Shown here: positions 37,497 to 44,647 of the stretch, piece after piece
Layout of the letters: each line of letters opens with the position of its first letter
How positions within the stretch are numbered: position 1 is the first letter of the stretch
Assembly: GCF_014196335.1 (NCBI RefSeq)
Contig: NZ_JACIDM010000001.1
Coordinates: 868,001-932,000, forward strand
Reading direction: 5' to 3'
Length of the DNA: 64,000 nt
Origin: Brevundimonas lenta
GTDB lineage: Bacteria > Pseudomonadota > Alphaproteobacteria > Caulobacterales > Caulobacteraceae
The notes under the pieces: model-generated
The model's database searches: none
What the model was told of the DNA's origin: nothing
The model's input: only the letters and a program-made list of their open reading frames with translations
Translations under genes and position numbers: made by a program

Positions 37497-37553
37497 GGGG
37501 AGGCTCCTCGGGCTCTGCGACAAACTCCAGTTGCGCCCTCATGCGCGTCGCCG

Positions 37554-37572
37554 CAAGCGGTCAGCCCGCTTG
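37554..37572. promoter_or_regulatory. Inverted repeat in the divergent ADH / exported protein promoter
   Basis: CAAGCGG-TCAGC-CCGCTTG forms an inverted repeat between the divergently transcribed dehydrogenase and exported protein, 52-58 bases from each start. It may be an operator. No regulator is encoded next to it, so no assignment is made. Confidence 0.35.
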
Positions 37573-37623
37573 ACCCTTTCCAGGCGCGCGCTAGAGCGTT
37601 CCGCACCTCAGGGGGAAATACAC

Positions 37624-38223
37624 ATGATGACGACGACTCGCGTTCAACGGCGCTGGATGACGGCTGCCGGACTCGCACTGGGCCTCGCCCTGACCGGCGC
37701 GCCTGCGCAGGCCCAGACGTTCATCCCCAGCGTGATCGGGGCGACGGTCGGCAACATCACCGCCAACAGCGGCAACGGCTGCGGCGCCGGCCCCGAAGCC
37801 ATGGTGGACTGGAAAGCGTCCAGCAGCCCGCTCATTGACGGCGTGCTGAACACCTATGCCGGGGCGATGGCGACGGGCGACCGGCGCAAGGCCCGCAGCG
37901 TCTTCAAGAGCCGGCAATGGATCGACGCCTCGGGCGCCGTCCAGAACCCCTTCGAACTGTCGCCCTTCAGCATCCCCGGTCAGGAGGGGACGCCGGTGCT
38001 GCGCCAGACCGAGCTGATCATGGGCGGCGACTATCAGTCGGCCCAGGGGCGTTGGGCGTTCGGCCCCGACGGCGCGTCGACTCGCTACGCCACCGTGGAC
38101 CTGGAGCGCGACTTCTTCGGCGCCTGGAAGATCAAGCGGCTCGAGGTCGCCGAAGTCGCCCCGGAACCCCTGCCGGATCGCTTCTGCTCGTACCGCGATC
38201 TCGTGGCCCGGACCGCCGGCTGA
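37624..38223 (+). CDS. Exported hypothetical protein
   Basis: The 199-residue protein has an Ala-rich signal peptide ending PAQAQ (LGLALTGAPAQA). The mature part has Cys in NGCGAGP and in RFCSYRD, which could form a disulphide, and DLERDFFGAWKIKRLEVAEV near the end. I do not recognise a family; the phrase structure (a scaffold of short strands and TYAGAMATGD repeats) suggests a small globular periplasmic protein. ATG 37624 follows GGGGGAAATACAC. Single gene, convergent with the DUF72 gene. Confidence 0.7.
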   Translation: MMTTTRVQRRWMTAAGLALGLALTGAPAQAQTFIPSVIGATVGNITANSGNGCGAGPEAMVDWKASSSPLIDGVLNTYAGAMATGDRRKARSVFKSRQWIDASGAVQNPFELSPFSIPGQEGTPVLRQTELIMGGDYQSAQGRWAFGPDGASTRYATVDLERDFFGAWKIKRLEVAEVAPEPLPDRFCSYRDLVARTAG

Positions 38224-38226
38224 CGC

Positions 38227-38976
38227 TCAGCCCAGCTTGGCGATCAGCGCCTGGGCGGCGGCCGGGTTGCGGACCTTCGCACCCGAGATGAAGTACGCGA
38301 ACACCTCGCCCCGCTTCGCCCAGTCGCGGGTCTGCCCGGCGATGGCGTCAAGTTCCTGCGACGTCATCCCGGTCGGCTCGTCCTCGCGGCTCGACATCAA
38401 TCGGGCATAGGTGAAGTCGGCGGTCGGCTGGTCGATCTTCGGCCAGTTCGGCTCCTCGTCGTCGACCGCATAGACGATGGCCACGCCGTACTTCGCAGCC
38501 AGATCGTAGAACTGTTGCGTGTCGAAGCTCGGGTTCCGCACCTCCAGCGCATGGCGCAGCCGCAGGCCGTCCTTCTCGTGCGGCAGCAGCTTCAGGAAGC
38601 CCTCGAAGTCCTCGGCGTCGAACTTCTTGGTCCCCATGAACTGCCAGTTGATGGGCCCCAGCTTGTCGCCCAGCGCCGTCAGTCCCTGATCCAGGAACCG
38701 GCCCATGGATTCGCCCATGTCGGACAGGACCTTGCGGTTGGTGCAGTAGCGGCTGGCCTTGACCGAGAAGACGAACCCCTCGGGCGTCTCGTCGCGCCAC
38801 TTCATCCAGCTGTCAGGCTTGAAGGTCGAATAGTAGGTGCCGTTGATCTCGATGGAGGTCAGAGCCCGTGAGGCGAACTCCAGCTCCTTCTTCTGGCTCA
38901 GCTTCTCCGGATAGAAGACGCCGCGCCACGGCTCAAAGGTCCAGCCGCCGACGCCGATATGGATGTTGCCTGACAT
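38227..38976 (-). CDS. DUF72 family protein
   Basis: This 249-residue protein has the DUF72 TIM-barrel signatures VGGWTFEPWRGVFYP, TSIEINGTYYSTFKPDSW, FVFSVKASRYCTN and RLRHALEVRNPSF. The role of the family is not settled; a link to nucleic acid or sugar chemistry was proposed. ATG 38976 has GGAGGTGACC directly upstream, favouring it over GTG 38982, which would lie inside the ribosome site. It lies 97 nt after the CYTH gene and may belong to the same run. Confidence 0.92.
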   Translation of the reverse strand: MSGNIHIGVGGWTFEPWRGVFYPEKLSQKKELEFASRALTSIEINGTYYSTFKPDSWMKWRDETPEGFVFSVKASRYCTNRKVLSDMGESMGRFLDQGLTALGDKLGPINWQFMGTKKFDAEDFEGFLKLLPHEKDGLRLRHALEVRNPSFDTQQFYDLAAKYGVAIVYAVDDEEPNWPKIDQPTADFTYARLMSSREDEPTGMTSQELDAIAGQTRDWAKRGEVFAYFISGAKVRNPAAAQALIAKLG

Positions 38977-39073
38977 GGTCACCTCCGTACCGGGGGTTGT
39001 CGCAGGAAGTCCCGCCCGCCGCTACGGGCGACGCCGCTGTCGCATCCGGAATCCGCCTGATAGTCCGCGACGC

Positions 39074-39583
39074 CTAGAAGACCAGCGACGCCGCATAGGC
39101 CGGATCGGCCAGCCGGGCGTTGACGAACTCCGCCTGCCGCGCGCGCGGCACCGCGAACCGGATGTACGGCGCCAGCGCGGGCAGGATTTTCGGCGGCGCG
39201 TCCATGCCCTCGGGCATCTCGCACTCCGCCATCGCGAAGTAGATTTCGCCGTCGTCGTTCATCAGCAGGTCGACGTCCCACTGCAGGCCGTGTCGGTCCG
39301 TCACCGTCCGCCGCAGCTTGTGGATGCGCCGCGTCGTCTTCGGCCACAGGTCGTCGAAGTCGCGGGCGTCCTCGATGGCCGTTTCGATCTCGATCAGGCG
39401 TCCGGCCGCGGTGATCTTGTAGGTGAAGCTGTCCTCGTGGACCCCGCTGTCGACGCGCCTCCGGATGCGCGCGTCGCCGGGCAGATAGCCCTGGCGGATC
39501 TCGCTCCATGTCTCGCGATCCCACAGGGCCAGGACGGCCTCCGGATCGGACAGGACGTATTTGCGCTCGTTCTCGGTCGGCAT
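39074..39583 (-). CDS. CYTH domain-containing protein
   Basis: The 169-residue soluble protein carries the ExExK-type start ENERKYVL, RIRRRVDS and the strands FTYKITAAG and IEIETAIED. These are CYTH tunnel features (triphosphate tunnel metalloenzymes: tripolyphosphatase, thiamine triphosphatase or class IV adenylate cyclase). The domain is shorter than stand-alone CYTH-CHAD proteins. It lies nine bases after the VOC gene, so it is co-transcribed with TetR and VOC. Substrate is unknown. Confidence 0.85.
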   Translation of the reverse strand: MPTENERKYVLSDPEAVLALWDRETWSEIRQGYLPGDARIRRRVDSGVHEDSFTYKITAAGRLIEIETAIEDARDFDDLWPKTTRRIHKLRRTVTDRHGLQWDVDLLMNDDGEIYFAMAECEMPEGMDAPPKILPALAPYIRFAVPRARQAEFVNARLADPAYAASLVF

Positions 39584-39592
39584 CGAAGTCTT

Positions 39593-39958
39593 CTAGCCGG
39601 AAACCGTCTGGCCGAAGGTGATCCAGAATCCGTTCGGGTCGCGGATGATGAACTCGCGCATGCCGTAGAAGGTGTCGTGCAGGTCCTCGACCAGGTCCAG
39701 GTCGGCGCGTCCGTCGAACCGGCGTCGGAACGCCTCGACGTCGTCGGTCTCGACATAGAGGTCCACGTCCCGACGGTCATGCGTGGCGGGTCGGCCGCCG
39801 CAGTTCAGCATCACCCGGGTCGCGCCCAGGGCCAGCTGCGCCCACGTCGTCTCAACACCGTCCTCGGCCGTGGCCAGCACCTCGAAGCCGATGCCCTCGT
39901 ACCACCGGGCCGTCGCCGCGACGTCCGGCACATGGATCATCGGCGTGACGGTGGTCAT
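39593..39958 (-). CDS. VOC family protein (glyoxalase/bleomycin resistance-like)
   Basis: This 121-residue protein has two beta-alpha-beta-beta-beta modules. TPMIHVPDVAATARWYEGIG and the C-terminal REFIIRDPNGFWITFGQ, with a metal-ligand-like His at position 8, identify the vicinal oxygen chelate fold. Such proteins bind drugs or carry out dioxygenase, lyase or isomerase steps. Its ATG shares one base with the TetR stop (TGATG). The TetR gene upstream presumably controls it. Confidence 0.9.
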   Translation of the reverse strand: MTTVTPMIHVPDVAATARWYEGIGFEVLATAEDGVETTWAQLALGATRVMLNCGGRPATHDRRDVDLYVETDDVEAFRRRFDGRADLDLVEDLHDTFYGMREFIIRDPNGFWITFGQTVSG

Positions 39959-40530
39959 CAGGCGACCAGCATCCGGTAGGCCGCCATGGCCTGGTTGCGC
40001 GCCGTCTCGTCGTCCAGCAGCCGGCGGGAGTGGCTGTAGGCCAGCACCAGGCCCTTGAACTGGAACACCAGGGTGTCCAGCGCCGCCTCGTCACGGTCGG
40101 GATGGATCGTCCGGAACTCGCGCTTCAGCACCCTGGCCCAGCGGATCTGGCTGGCCTTCAGCGCATCCCGCAGCGGCCCCGGCTGGTCGTCCAGTTCGGC
40201 GGCGGCGGCCATCAGCGGACAGCCCCCGGGGCGATCCTCGCCGTCGATCCAGTCCAGCTCTCCCTGAATGATCCGGTCCAGCCGTTCGCGGCCCGGCTCC
40301 AGCGGCTCGGCCGGGTCCCAGACGGCGACCTTGAAGCGATCGATCATGGCGTCGACCAGCTCGATCTGCAGCGATTCCTTGGACTGGAAATGCTTCAGCA
40401 CCGCGCTCTTCGACACGCCCGAGGCGCCGGCGACGTCCTGCAGGCTGACGGCGGCCAGACCGCGCACGGTGACCTGTCTCATCGCCTCGTCGACCAGTCG
40501 GGCCCGGGTGGCGGCGCCTTTGGGCGGCAT
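39958..40530 (-). CDS. TetR family transcriptional regulator
   Basis: The 190-residue repressor has the HTH MPPKGAATRARLVDEAMRQV followed by SLQDVAGASGVSKSAVLKHF. The C-terminal ligand domain has cysteine in RPGGCPLMAAAAELDD. ATG 40530 follows TTGGAGAC; a TTG at 40542 would only add four residues. It starts the VOC-CYTH run. Three matches to an 8-bp half-site lie 17-90 bases upstream, overlapping its own and the divergent gene's promoter. Confidence 0.93.
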   Translation of the reverse strand: MPPKGAATRARLVDEAMRQVTVRGLAAVSLQDVAGASGVSKSAVLKHFQSKESLQIELVDAMIDRFKVAVWDPAEPLEPGRERLDRIIQGELDWIDGEDRPGGCPLMAAAAELDDQPGPLRDALKASQIRWARVLKREFRTIHPDRDEAALDTLVFQFKGLVLAYSHSRRLLDDETARNQAMAAYRMLVA

Positions 40531-40546
40531 CTGCGTCTCCAATAAA

Positions 40547-40620
40547 AGTGACCGAACGGCGAATTTTTCGATTGACTCAAAGTGACCGGTCGGTCACTCA
40601 TATGTGCACGGTCGGTCACT
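40547..40620. promoter_or_regulatory. TetR operator cluster (three sites)
   Basis: The palindrome AGTGACCG-GT-CGGTCACT lies at 40581-40598 with perfect 8-bp arms. Half-sites AGTGACCG (40547-40554) and CGGTCGGTCACT (40609-40620) flank it. Between them lies ATTGACTCA (40571-40579). The layout fits repressor-controlled divergent promoters for the TetR operon and the small exported gene. Confidence 0.75.
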
Positions 40621-40662
40621 TTTGCACGGATCGGCCGTTTTGAACAGCCCCAGGAGGCGACG

Positions 40663-40983
40663 ATGCTTCTCATGACCCTGATGACCGCGGCCCTTGCGGT
40701 CGCCCAGCCCGTCCAGGGCGCCGGCGCGACCGCCACCCTGGTTCAGCCCCGCGAAATCCGCCTGAACCTCGACGGCCGCAACTGGAACTGCAACGGCGGC
40801 GGCGAGTGTGTCGGCCGCGGCGGCGGCACCACCCAGCCGCTGATGCGCGAATGCCGGCGCTTCGTGACCCGCTTCGGTCCGGTCTCGGCCTTCAGCCGCG
40901 AAGGCCTGGCCCTGACCGAGGCCGAGATCGGCCAATGCAACACCGACAGCCTGGCCCGCTCACCCCGCGCCCCCGCCGCCTGA
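40663..40983 (+). CDS. Small exported cysteine-containing protein
   Basis: The 106-residue protein has a signal peptide (MLLMTLMTAALAVAQP) and four cysteines, in WNCNGGGEC, RECRRFVTRF and IGQCNTDSL. These could form two disulphides. This pattern resembles small secreted proteins common in Caulobacterales, whose function is unknown (from memory, not tested). ATG 40663 follows CAGGAGGCG. It diverges from the TetR gene through the operator cluster and is likely repressed by it. Its end overlaps the ion channel gene by 24 bases. Confidence 0.75.
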   Translation: MLLMTLMTAALAVAQPVQGAGATATLVQPREIRLNLDGRNWNCNGGGECVGRGGGTTQPLMRECRRFVTRFGPVSAFSREGLALTEAEIGQCNTDSLARSPRAPAA

Positions 40984-41448
40984 CCGGGCGTCGCTCCCAC
41001 CGCCGCGCGCCACGCGGCGGTGGGGCGTCGGCACGATCCGCGCCATCACGGTGACGAAGAAGGCGACCGACCAGCCCAGCAGGATCACCCCGTTGATCCC
41101 CTCGATCGCCCCCAGCAGCTTCCATTGTTCGGCGATCTCGGCGTCGCCGTAGCCGATGGCCCCGTAACTGATGGTCGAGAAATAGATGGCGTCGCGGAAG
41201 TTCGCGACCGCCCCCAGGCCGTGGAACAGCACGGCGTAGAGCCAGATCTGGGCGCCGTGCAGGACGAACAGTCCCAGGATGATCAGCACGGTCAGCAAGG
41301 CCGCCTCGATCGACACCGCATTCAGCCGCACCCGGCCGGTCCGGTGGTCATGATGCTTGATGCCGCGCGCCATCAGCAGCAATCCGGACGCGTGCATCGC
41401 GACCGTGATCAGCACCATGATCGTCGCGATGACCAGTTCGAGGATCAT
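40960..41448 (-). CDS. Two-TM potassium channel-like protein
   Basis: The 162-residue protein has N-terminal helices (VIATIMVLITVAMHASGLLL and IEAALLTVLIILGLFVLHGA), a pore loop and a final helix (INGVILLGWSVAFFVTVMAR). The selectivity filter reads SYGAIGYGD (94-102), with Ala97 in place of the usual Thr of TVGYGD. It should form a tetrameric inner membrane ion channel without a cytosolic RCK domain. ATG 41448 begins MILELV. The tail is Arg/Gly/Ala-rich. Confidence 0.85.
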   Translation of the reverse strand: MILELVIATIMVLITVAMHASGLLLMARGIKHHDHRTGRVRLNAVSIEAALLTVLIILGLFVLHGAQIWLYAVLFHGLGAVANFRDAIYFSTISYGAIGYGDAEIAEQWKLLGAIEGINGVILLGWSVAFFVTVMARIVPTPHRRVARGGGSDARSGGGGAG

Positions 41449-41501
41449 GACCCCGTCATAACAGACGGAGCGGCGGCGGACGACCCGGGGTTGCGGCCTT
41501 G

Positions 41502-41921
41502 TCAGCCCTTCCGGGCGCAGGCGGCCAGCAGTTCCGCCTGTTCCGGCGTCGGCGAGCGAACCTCAGGCAGTGCGAGGCGCTGGACCCGGTCGCCGGAGCC
41601 GATCAGCGACAGCGGGCTCTGATCCTCGCTCTCGCGGACCAGCGCGGCGAACGGACGGTTCGGGTCGTCGGCCACACGGCCGCAAACCAGCCGTTGGCGG
41701 TAGCCTGACGTATACTCGAGCCGGGTTCCGCTGATCCTGACGTCAGGATCGTCGAGAGCCTCCCGCACGGCTGCTTCCGTTGCGCGGATCGGCGACGAGC
41801 TGTCCGAGCCGAACAGCCACAGGGCGGCGATCAGGGCGACGATCCCTGCCCCGGCGAACACCAGCATGTCCCGGGTCGGACTGTTCCAGTCGAGGAATTT
41901 GTCGAGGATGGACGGGCTCAT
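41502..41921 (-). CDS. Membrane-anchored hypothetical protein
   Basis: This 139-residue protein has one N-terminal helix (MLVFAGAGIVALIAALWLFG) and a soluble domain with ISGTRLEYTSGYRQRLVCGR and two further Cys-containing strands near the end. I do not recognise it. It lies 31 nt after gshA on the same strand and could be co-transcribed. ATG 41921 follows a short untranslated gap. Confidence 0.65.
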   Translation of the reverse strand: MSPSILDKFLDWNSPTRDMLVFAGAGIVALIAALWLFGSDSSSPIRATEAAVREALDDPDVRISGTRLEYTSGYRQRLVCGRVADDPNRPFAALVRESEDQSPLSLIGSGDRVQRLALPEVRSPTPEQAELLAACARKG

Positions 41922-41952
41922 GGGACCGATCCTGCCGGACCGGCCCTAACAA

Positions 41953-43314
41953 TCAGTAGGCGAAATCGCGGTACAGGCGGCTCAGGTCGCCCTTCCACTC
42001 GCCGTGATAAAGCGACAGCAGCCGGTCGGCGGGGGTGATGCCGCTGTCGGCGATGTCCTCAAGCTCGGACAGGTAGCCGCGCTCGTCGACCATGCCGCCC
42101 GAGAAGCGGGCCCGATTCTTCAGGCCTTCGCGGGCGATGTGGACCATGTCCTTCGCCACGTCCTGCACCGTGCGGCCGGCGACCTCGGCCTTCAGGCCCA
42201 GGCGCGTCACGTCGCGGCGCAGACGCTCGTGGTCCTCGACGTCCCAGTCCTTGACCAGGTCCCAGGCGGCCGCCAGCGACGGCGCGTCGTACAGCACCCC
42301 GGCCCACAGGGCGGGCAGGCCGCAGATGCGGCTCCACGGCCCGCCGTCGGCGCCGCGCATCTCCAGATAGGATTTCAGCCGCACCTCGGGGAACAGGGTG
42401 GTCAGGTGATCCAGCCAGTCCTTCCTGTTCGGCAGTTCGCCGGGCAGGGCAGGCAGTTTTCCGTCCAGGAAGTCACGGAACGATTGGCCCGAAGCATCGA
42501 CGTACTTGCCGTCGCGCTTCACGAAATACATCGGCGTATCCAGCGCATAGTCGGCGTAGCGCTCGTAGCCGAAGCCGTCCTGGAAGACGAAGTCCAGCAT
42601 GCCGGTGCGGTCCGGATCGGTATCGGTCCAGACGTTGGCGCGGGCGGTCAGGAAGCCGTTCGGCTTGCCCTCGGTGAAGGGCGAACAGGCGAACAGCGCC
42701 GTCGCGATCGGCTGCAGCGCCAGCGAGGTGCGGAATTTGGCCACCATGTCCGCCTCGCTTTCGAAGTCGAGGTTCGCCTGGATGGTGCAGGTGCGCAGCA
42801 TCATATCGAGGCCGAGCTTGCCCCGCTTCGGCATGTAGGCGCGCATGATGTCGTAGCGGCCCTTGGGCATGACCGGCACGTCCTCGCGCCGCCACTCAGG
42901 ATCGAACCCGACGCCGAGGAAGCCGAGGTGCAGCTGGTCGGCCACCTGTTTGACCTCCATCAGGTGCTGGCCCGTCTCGGTGCAGATGTCGTGGATGTCC
43001 TTCAGCGGCGCGCCCGACAGCTCGAACTGGCCGCCCGGCTCCAGGCTGATCGAGGCGGTGAAGCCTTCGGCGTTCTCGCGCTCCAGGGCGATGACGTGAT
43101 CGCCCTCCAGCACCGGTCGCCAGCCGAAACGGGTCAGGCCATCCAGCATCGCCTTGATGCCGTTCGGGCCCTCATAGGCCGGGCGGCGCAGGGTCGACTT
43201 GTCGAAACCGAACTTCTCGTGCTCGGCGCCGATACGCCATTGGTCCTTGGGCTTCTCGCCCTTGGACATGGCGCCGATCAGGTCTTCCCGGGAAAGCGGT
43301 GCGGCGTCGGCCAT
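41953..43314 (-). CDS. gshA: Glutamate-cysteine ligase
   Basis: The 453-residue enzyme makes gamma-glutamylcysteine, the first step of glutathione. It belongs to the alphaproteobacterial/plant-type group: RIGAEHEKFGFD, SLEPGGQFELSGAPLKDIH, MPKRGKLGLDMMLRTCTIQA and LEMRGADGGPWSRICGLPA are the hallmarks. ATG 43314 begins MADAAPLSRED. It follows rsmE by 88 nt on the same strand. Confidence 0.96.
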   Translation of the reverse strand: MADAAPLSREDLIGAMSKGEKPKDQWRIGAEHEKFGFDKSTLRRPAYEGPNGIKAMLDGLTRFGWRPVLEGDHVIALERENAEGFTASISLEPGGQFELSGAPLKDIHDICTETGQHLMEVKQVADQLHLGFLGVGFDPEWRREDVPVMPKGRYDIMRAYMPKRGKLGLDMMLRTCTIQANLDFESEADMVAKFRTSLALQPIATALFACSPFTEGKPNGFLTARANVWTDTDPDRTGMLDFVFQDGFGYERYADYALDTPMYFVKRDGKYVDASGQSFRDFLDGKLPALPGELPNRKDWLDHLTTLFPEVRLKSYLEMRGADGGPWSRICGLPALWAGVLYDAPSLAAAWDLVKDWDVEDHERLRRDVTRLGLKAEVAGRTVQDVAKDMVHIAREGLKNRARFSGGMVDERGYLSELEDIADSGITPADRLLSLYHGEWKGDLSRLYRDFAY

Positions 43315-43402
43315 CTTGTTCTTTCAGCCCCTCTTGTCGCGGCTAGATGGGCGACGAGACGGCAACGCTCAAGGGGCCGGAATATTTCCGTGCGTGTGGG
43401 GG

Positions 43403-44122
43403 TTACCGATCCCAGTCGCCGATCGCCGCCTGCCACAGGGTCAGGGCGGTCGTGGCGGCGGTGTCGGCGCGCAGGATCCGCGGGCCCAGGGACACGGAGG
43501 TGGCGAAGGGGAGGGACCGCAGACGCTCGCCTTCCTCGGGCGAGAATCCGCCCTCCGGCCCGATCAGGATGGCCCAGGACGACCCGCCCGCCGCCTGCAG
43601 CGCCGGGATCGCCGGCGCGCCGCCGGTCTCGTCGCAGAACATCAGCCGTCGCGACGCGTCCCAGCCGTCCAGGATCGCATCCAGCTTCCTCGGCGCATCG
43701 ACCAGCGGCACGTCCAGCCGCCCGGTCTGTTCGGCGCTTTCCTCGGCGATGGCGTCCAGCCGGTCGAGGCGCAGGTGCTGCGCCTGGGTCCGCTGCGTCG
43801 TCACAAGGCTGATCCGCGCCGCGCCCAGTTCGGTGGCTTTCTCGACCGCGAACTCCAGCGCAGATTTCTTCACCGTGGCGATCAGCAGATGCACGTCCGG
43901 TGGATTGATCTGCGCCCGCACCTGCGCCTCGGCGCGCAGGATCACGCCCTTCTTCAGCACCTCGGCGATCGTCGCCCGCCACTCCCCGTCGCGCCCGTTG
44001 AACACCAGCAGCTCGTCGCCCGCCTTCAGCCGCATCACCTGCGTCAGATAGCGCGACTGATCGAGCGTCGGCGCAGCCGCGGCGCCGGGGGACAGGTCGG
44101 TGGTGACGTGGAGGCGGATCAT
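43403..44122 (-). CDS. rsmE: 16S rRNA m3U1498 methyltransferase
   Basis: This 239-residue SPOUT methyltransferase methylates U1498 of 16S rRNA. Family signatures are QVMRLKAGDELLVFNGRDGE (PUA-like N-domain), KKSALEFAVEKATELGAARI and ILIGPEGGFSPEEG with LGPRILRADTA at the SAM knot. ATG 44122 is clear. It is transcribed with gshA. Confidence 0.97.
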   Translation of the reverse strand: MIRLHVTTDLSPGAAAAPTLDQSRYLTQVMRLKAGDELLVFNGRDGEWRATIAEVLKKGVILRAEAQVRAQINPPDVHLLIATVKKSALEFAVEKATELGAARISLVTTQRTQAQHLRLDRLDAIAEESAEQTGRLDVPLVDAPRKLDAILDGWDASRRLMFCDETGGAPAIPALQAAGGSSWAILIGPEGGFSPEEGERLRSLPFATSVSLGPRILRADTAATTALTLWQAAIGDWDR

Positions 44123-44153
44123 GGGCCTACGTCATAGCCTCCCCGTCGGCCTT

Positions 44154-44190
44154 GTCATCCCGGACGAGCGAAGCGAGATCCGGGACGGGA
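44154..44190. repeat. REP-like element, left of the GIY-YIG gene
   Basis: A 37-bp unit starting GTCATCCCGGACGAGCGAAG contains TCCCGGA and TCCGGGA as inverted arms. A near-identical copy in inverse orientation occurs at 44592-44628. Only two mismatches in the centre are visible. Confidence 0.85.
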
Positions 44191-44248
44191 TGGGCCACAA
44201 CCTTGACTGCTCCCGGACAACCCGTGAGGGTTGCGCCGGGAGGCGGTC

Positions 44249-44581
44249 ATGACCCAGCGCTTCTATGTCTATCTGCTCGCCAGCGGGCCGTGCGGCTGGC
44301 TGTATGTTGGCGTCACCAACGACCTCGTGCGGCGCGTCGCCGAGCACAAGGAAGGCCTGGTCCCAGGCTACACGGCCGAGCGAGGGATCGATCGCCTGGT
44401 CTGGTACGAAACCCACCGGTACATCGATCAGGCGATCCTGCGCGAAAAGCGGATCAAGCGCTGGCTGCGCGAATGGAAGTTCGCGCTGGTCGAGGAGAAT
44501 AATCCGCGTTGGGCCGATCTCTATGGAGAGTTACGAGCCACCCCTGGGCCCGGTTCGGCAAGCCGACCGGGCCAGGAGTGA
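44249..44581 (+). CDS. GIY-YIG nuclease family protein
   Basis: The 110-residue protein has YVY at 6-8 and YVG at 19-21, then VTNDLVRRVAEHKEG with the catalytic Arg and conserved Asn/Asp. It is a lone GIY-YIG domain with a short basic linker and no DNA-binding domain. ATG 44249 follows GGGAGG; the upstream in-frame ATG does not. It is flanked by inverted copies of a REP-like unit (44154-44190 and 44592-44628). Small GIY-YIG proteins are frequently associated with such repeats, and a role in repeat movement or processing is inferred only. Confidence 0.9.
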   Translation: MTQRFYVYLLASGPCGWLYVGVTNDLVRRVAEHKEGLVPGYTAERGIDRLVWYETHRYIDQAILREKRIKRWLREWKFALVEENNPRWADLYGELRATPGPGSASRPGQE

Positions 44582-44591
44582 TGGCTTGTCA

Positions 44592-44628
44592 GCCCGTCCC
44601 GGATCTCGCTGCGCTCGTCCGGGATGAC
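44592..44628. repeat. REP-like element, right of the GIY-YIG gene
   Basis: Inverse copy of the 37-bp unit at 44154-44190; it ends CTCGTCCGGGATGAC. It lies just after the GIY-YIG stop and 19 nt before the acyl-CoA dehydrogenase stop, so it may also mark transcript ends there. Confidence 0.85.
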
Positions 44629-44647
44629 AAGAGTGCAGTGCTAACCC

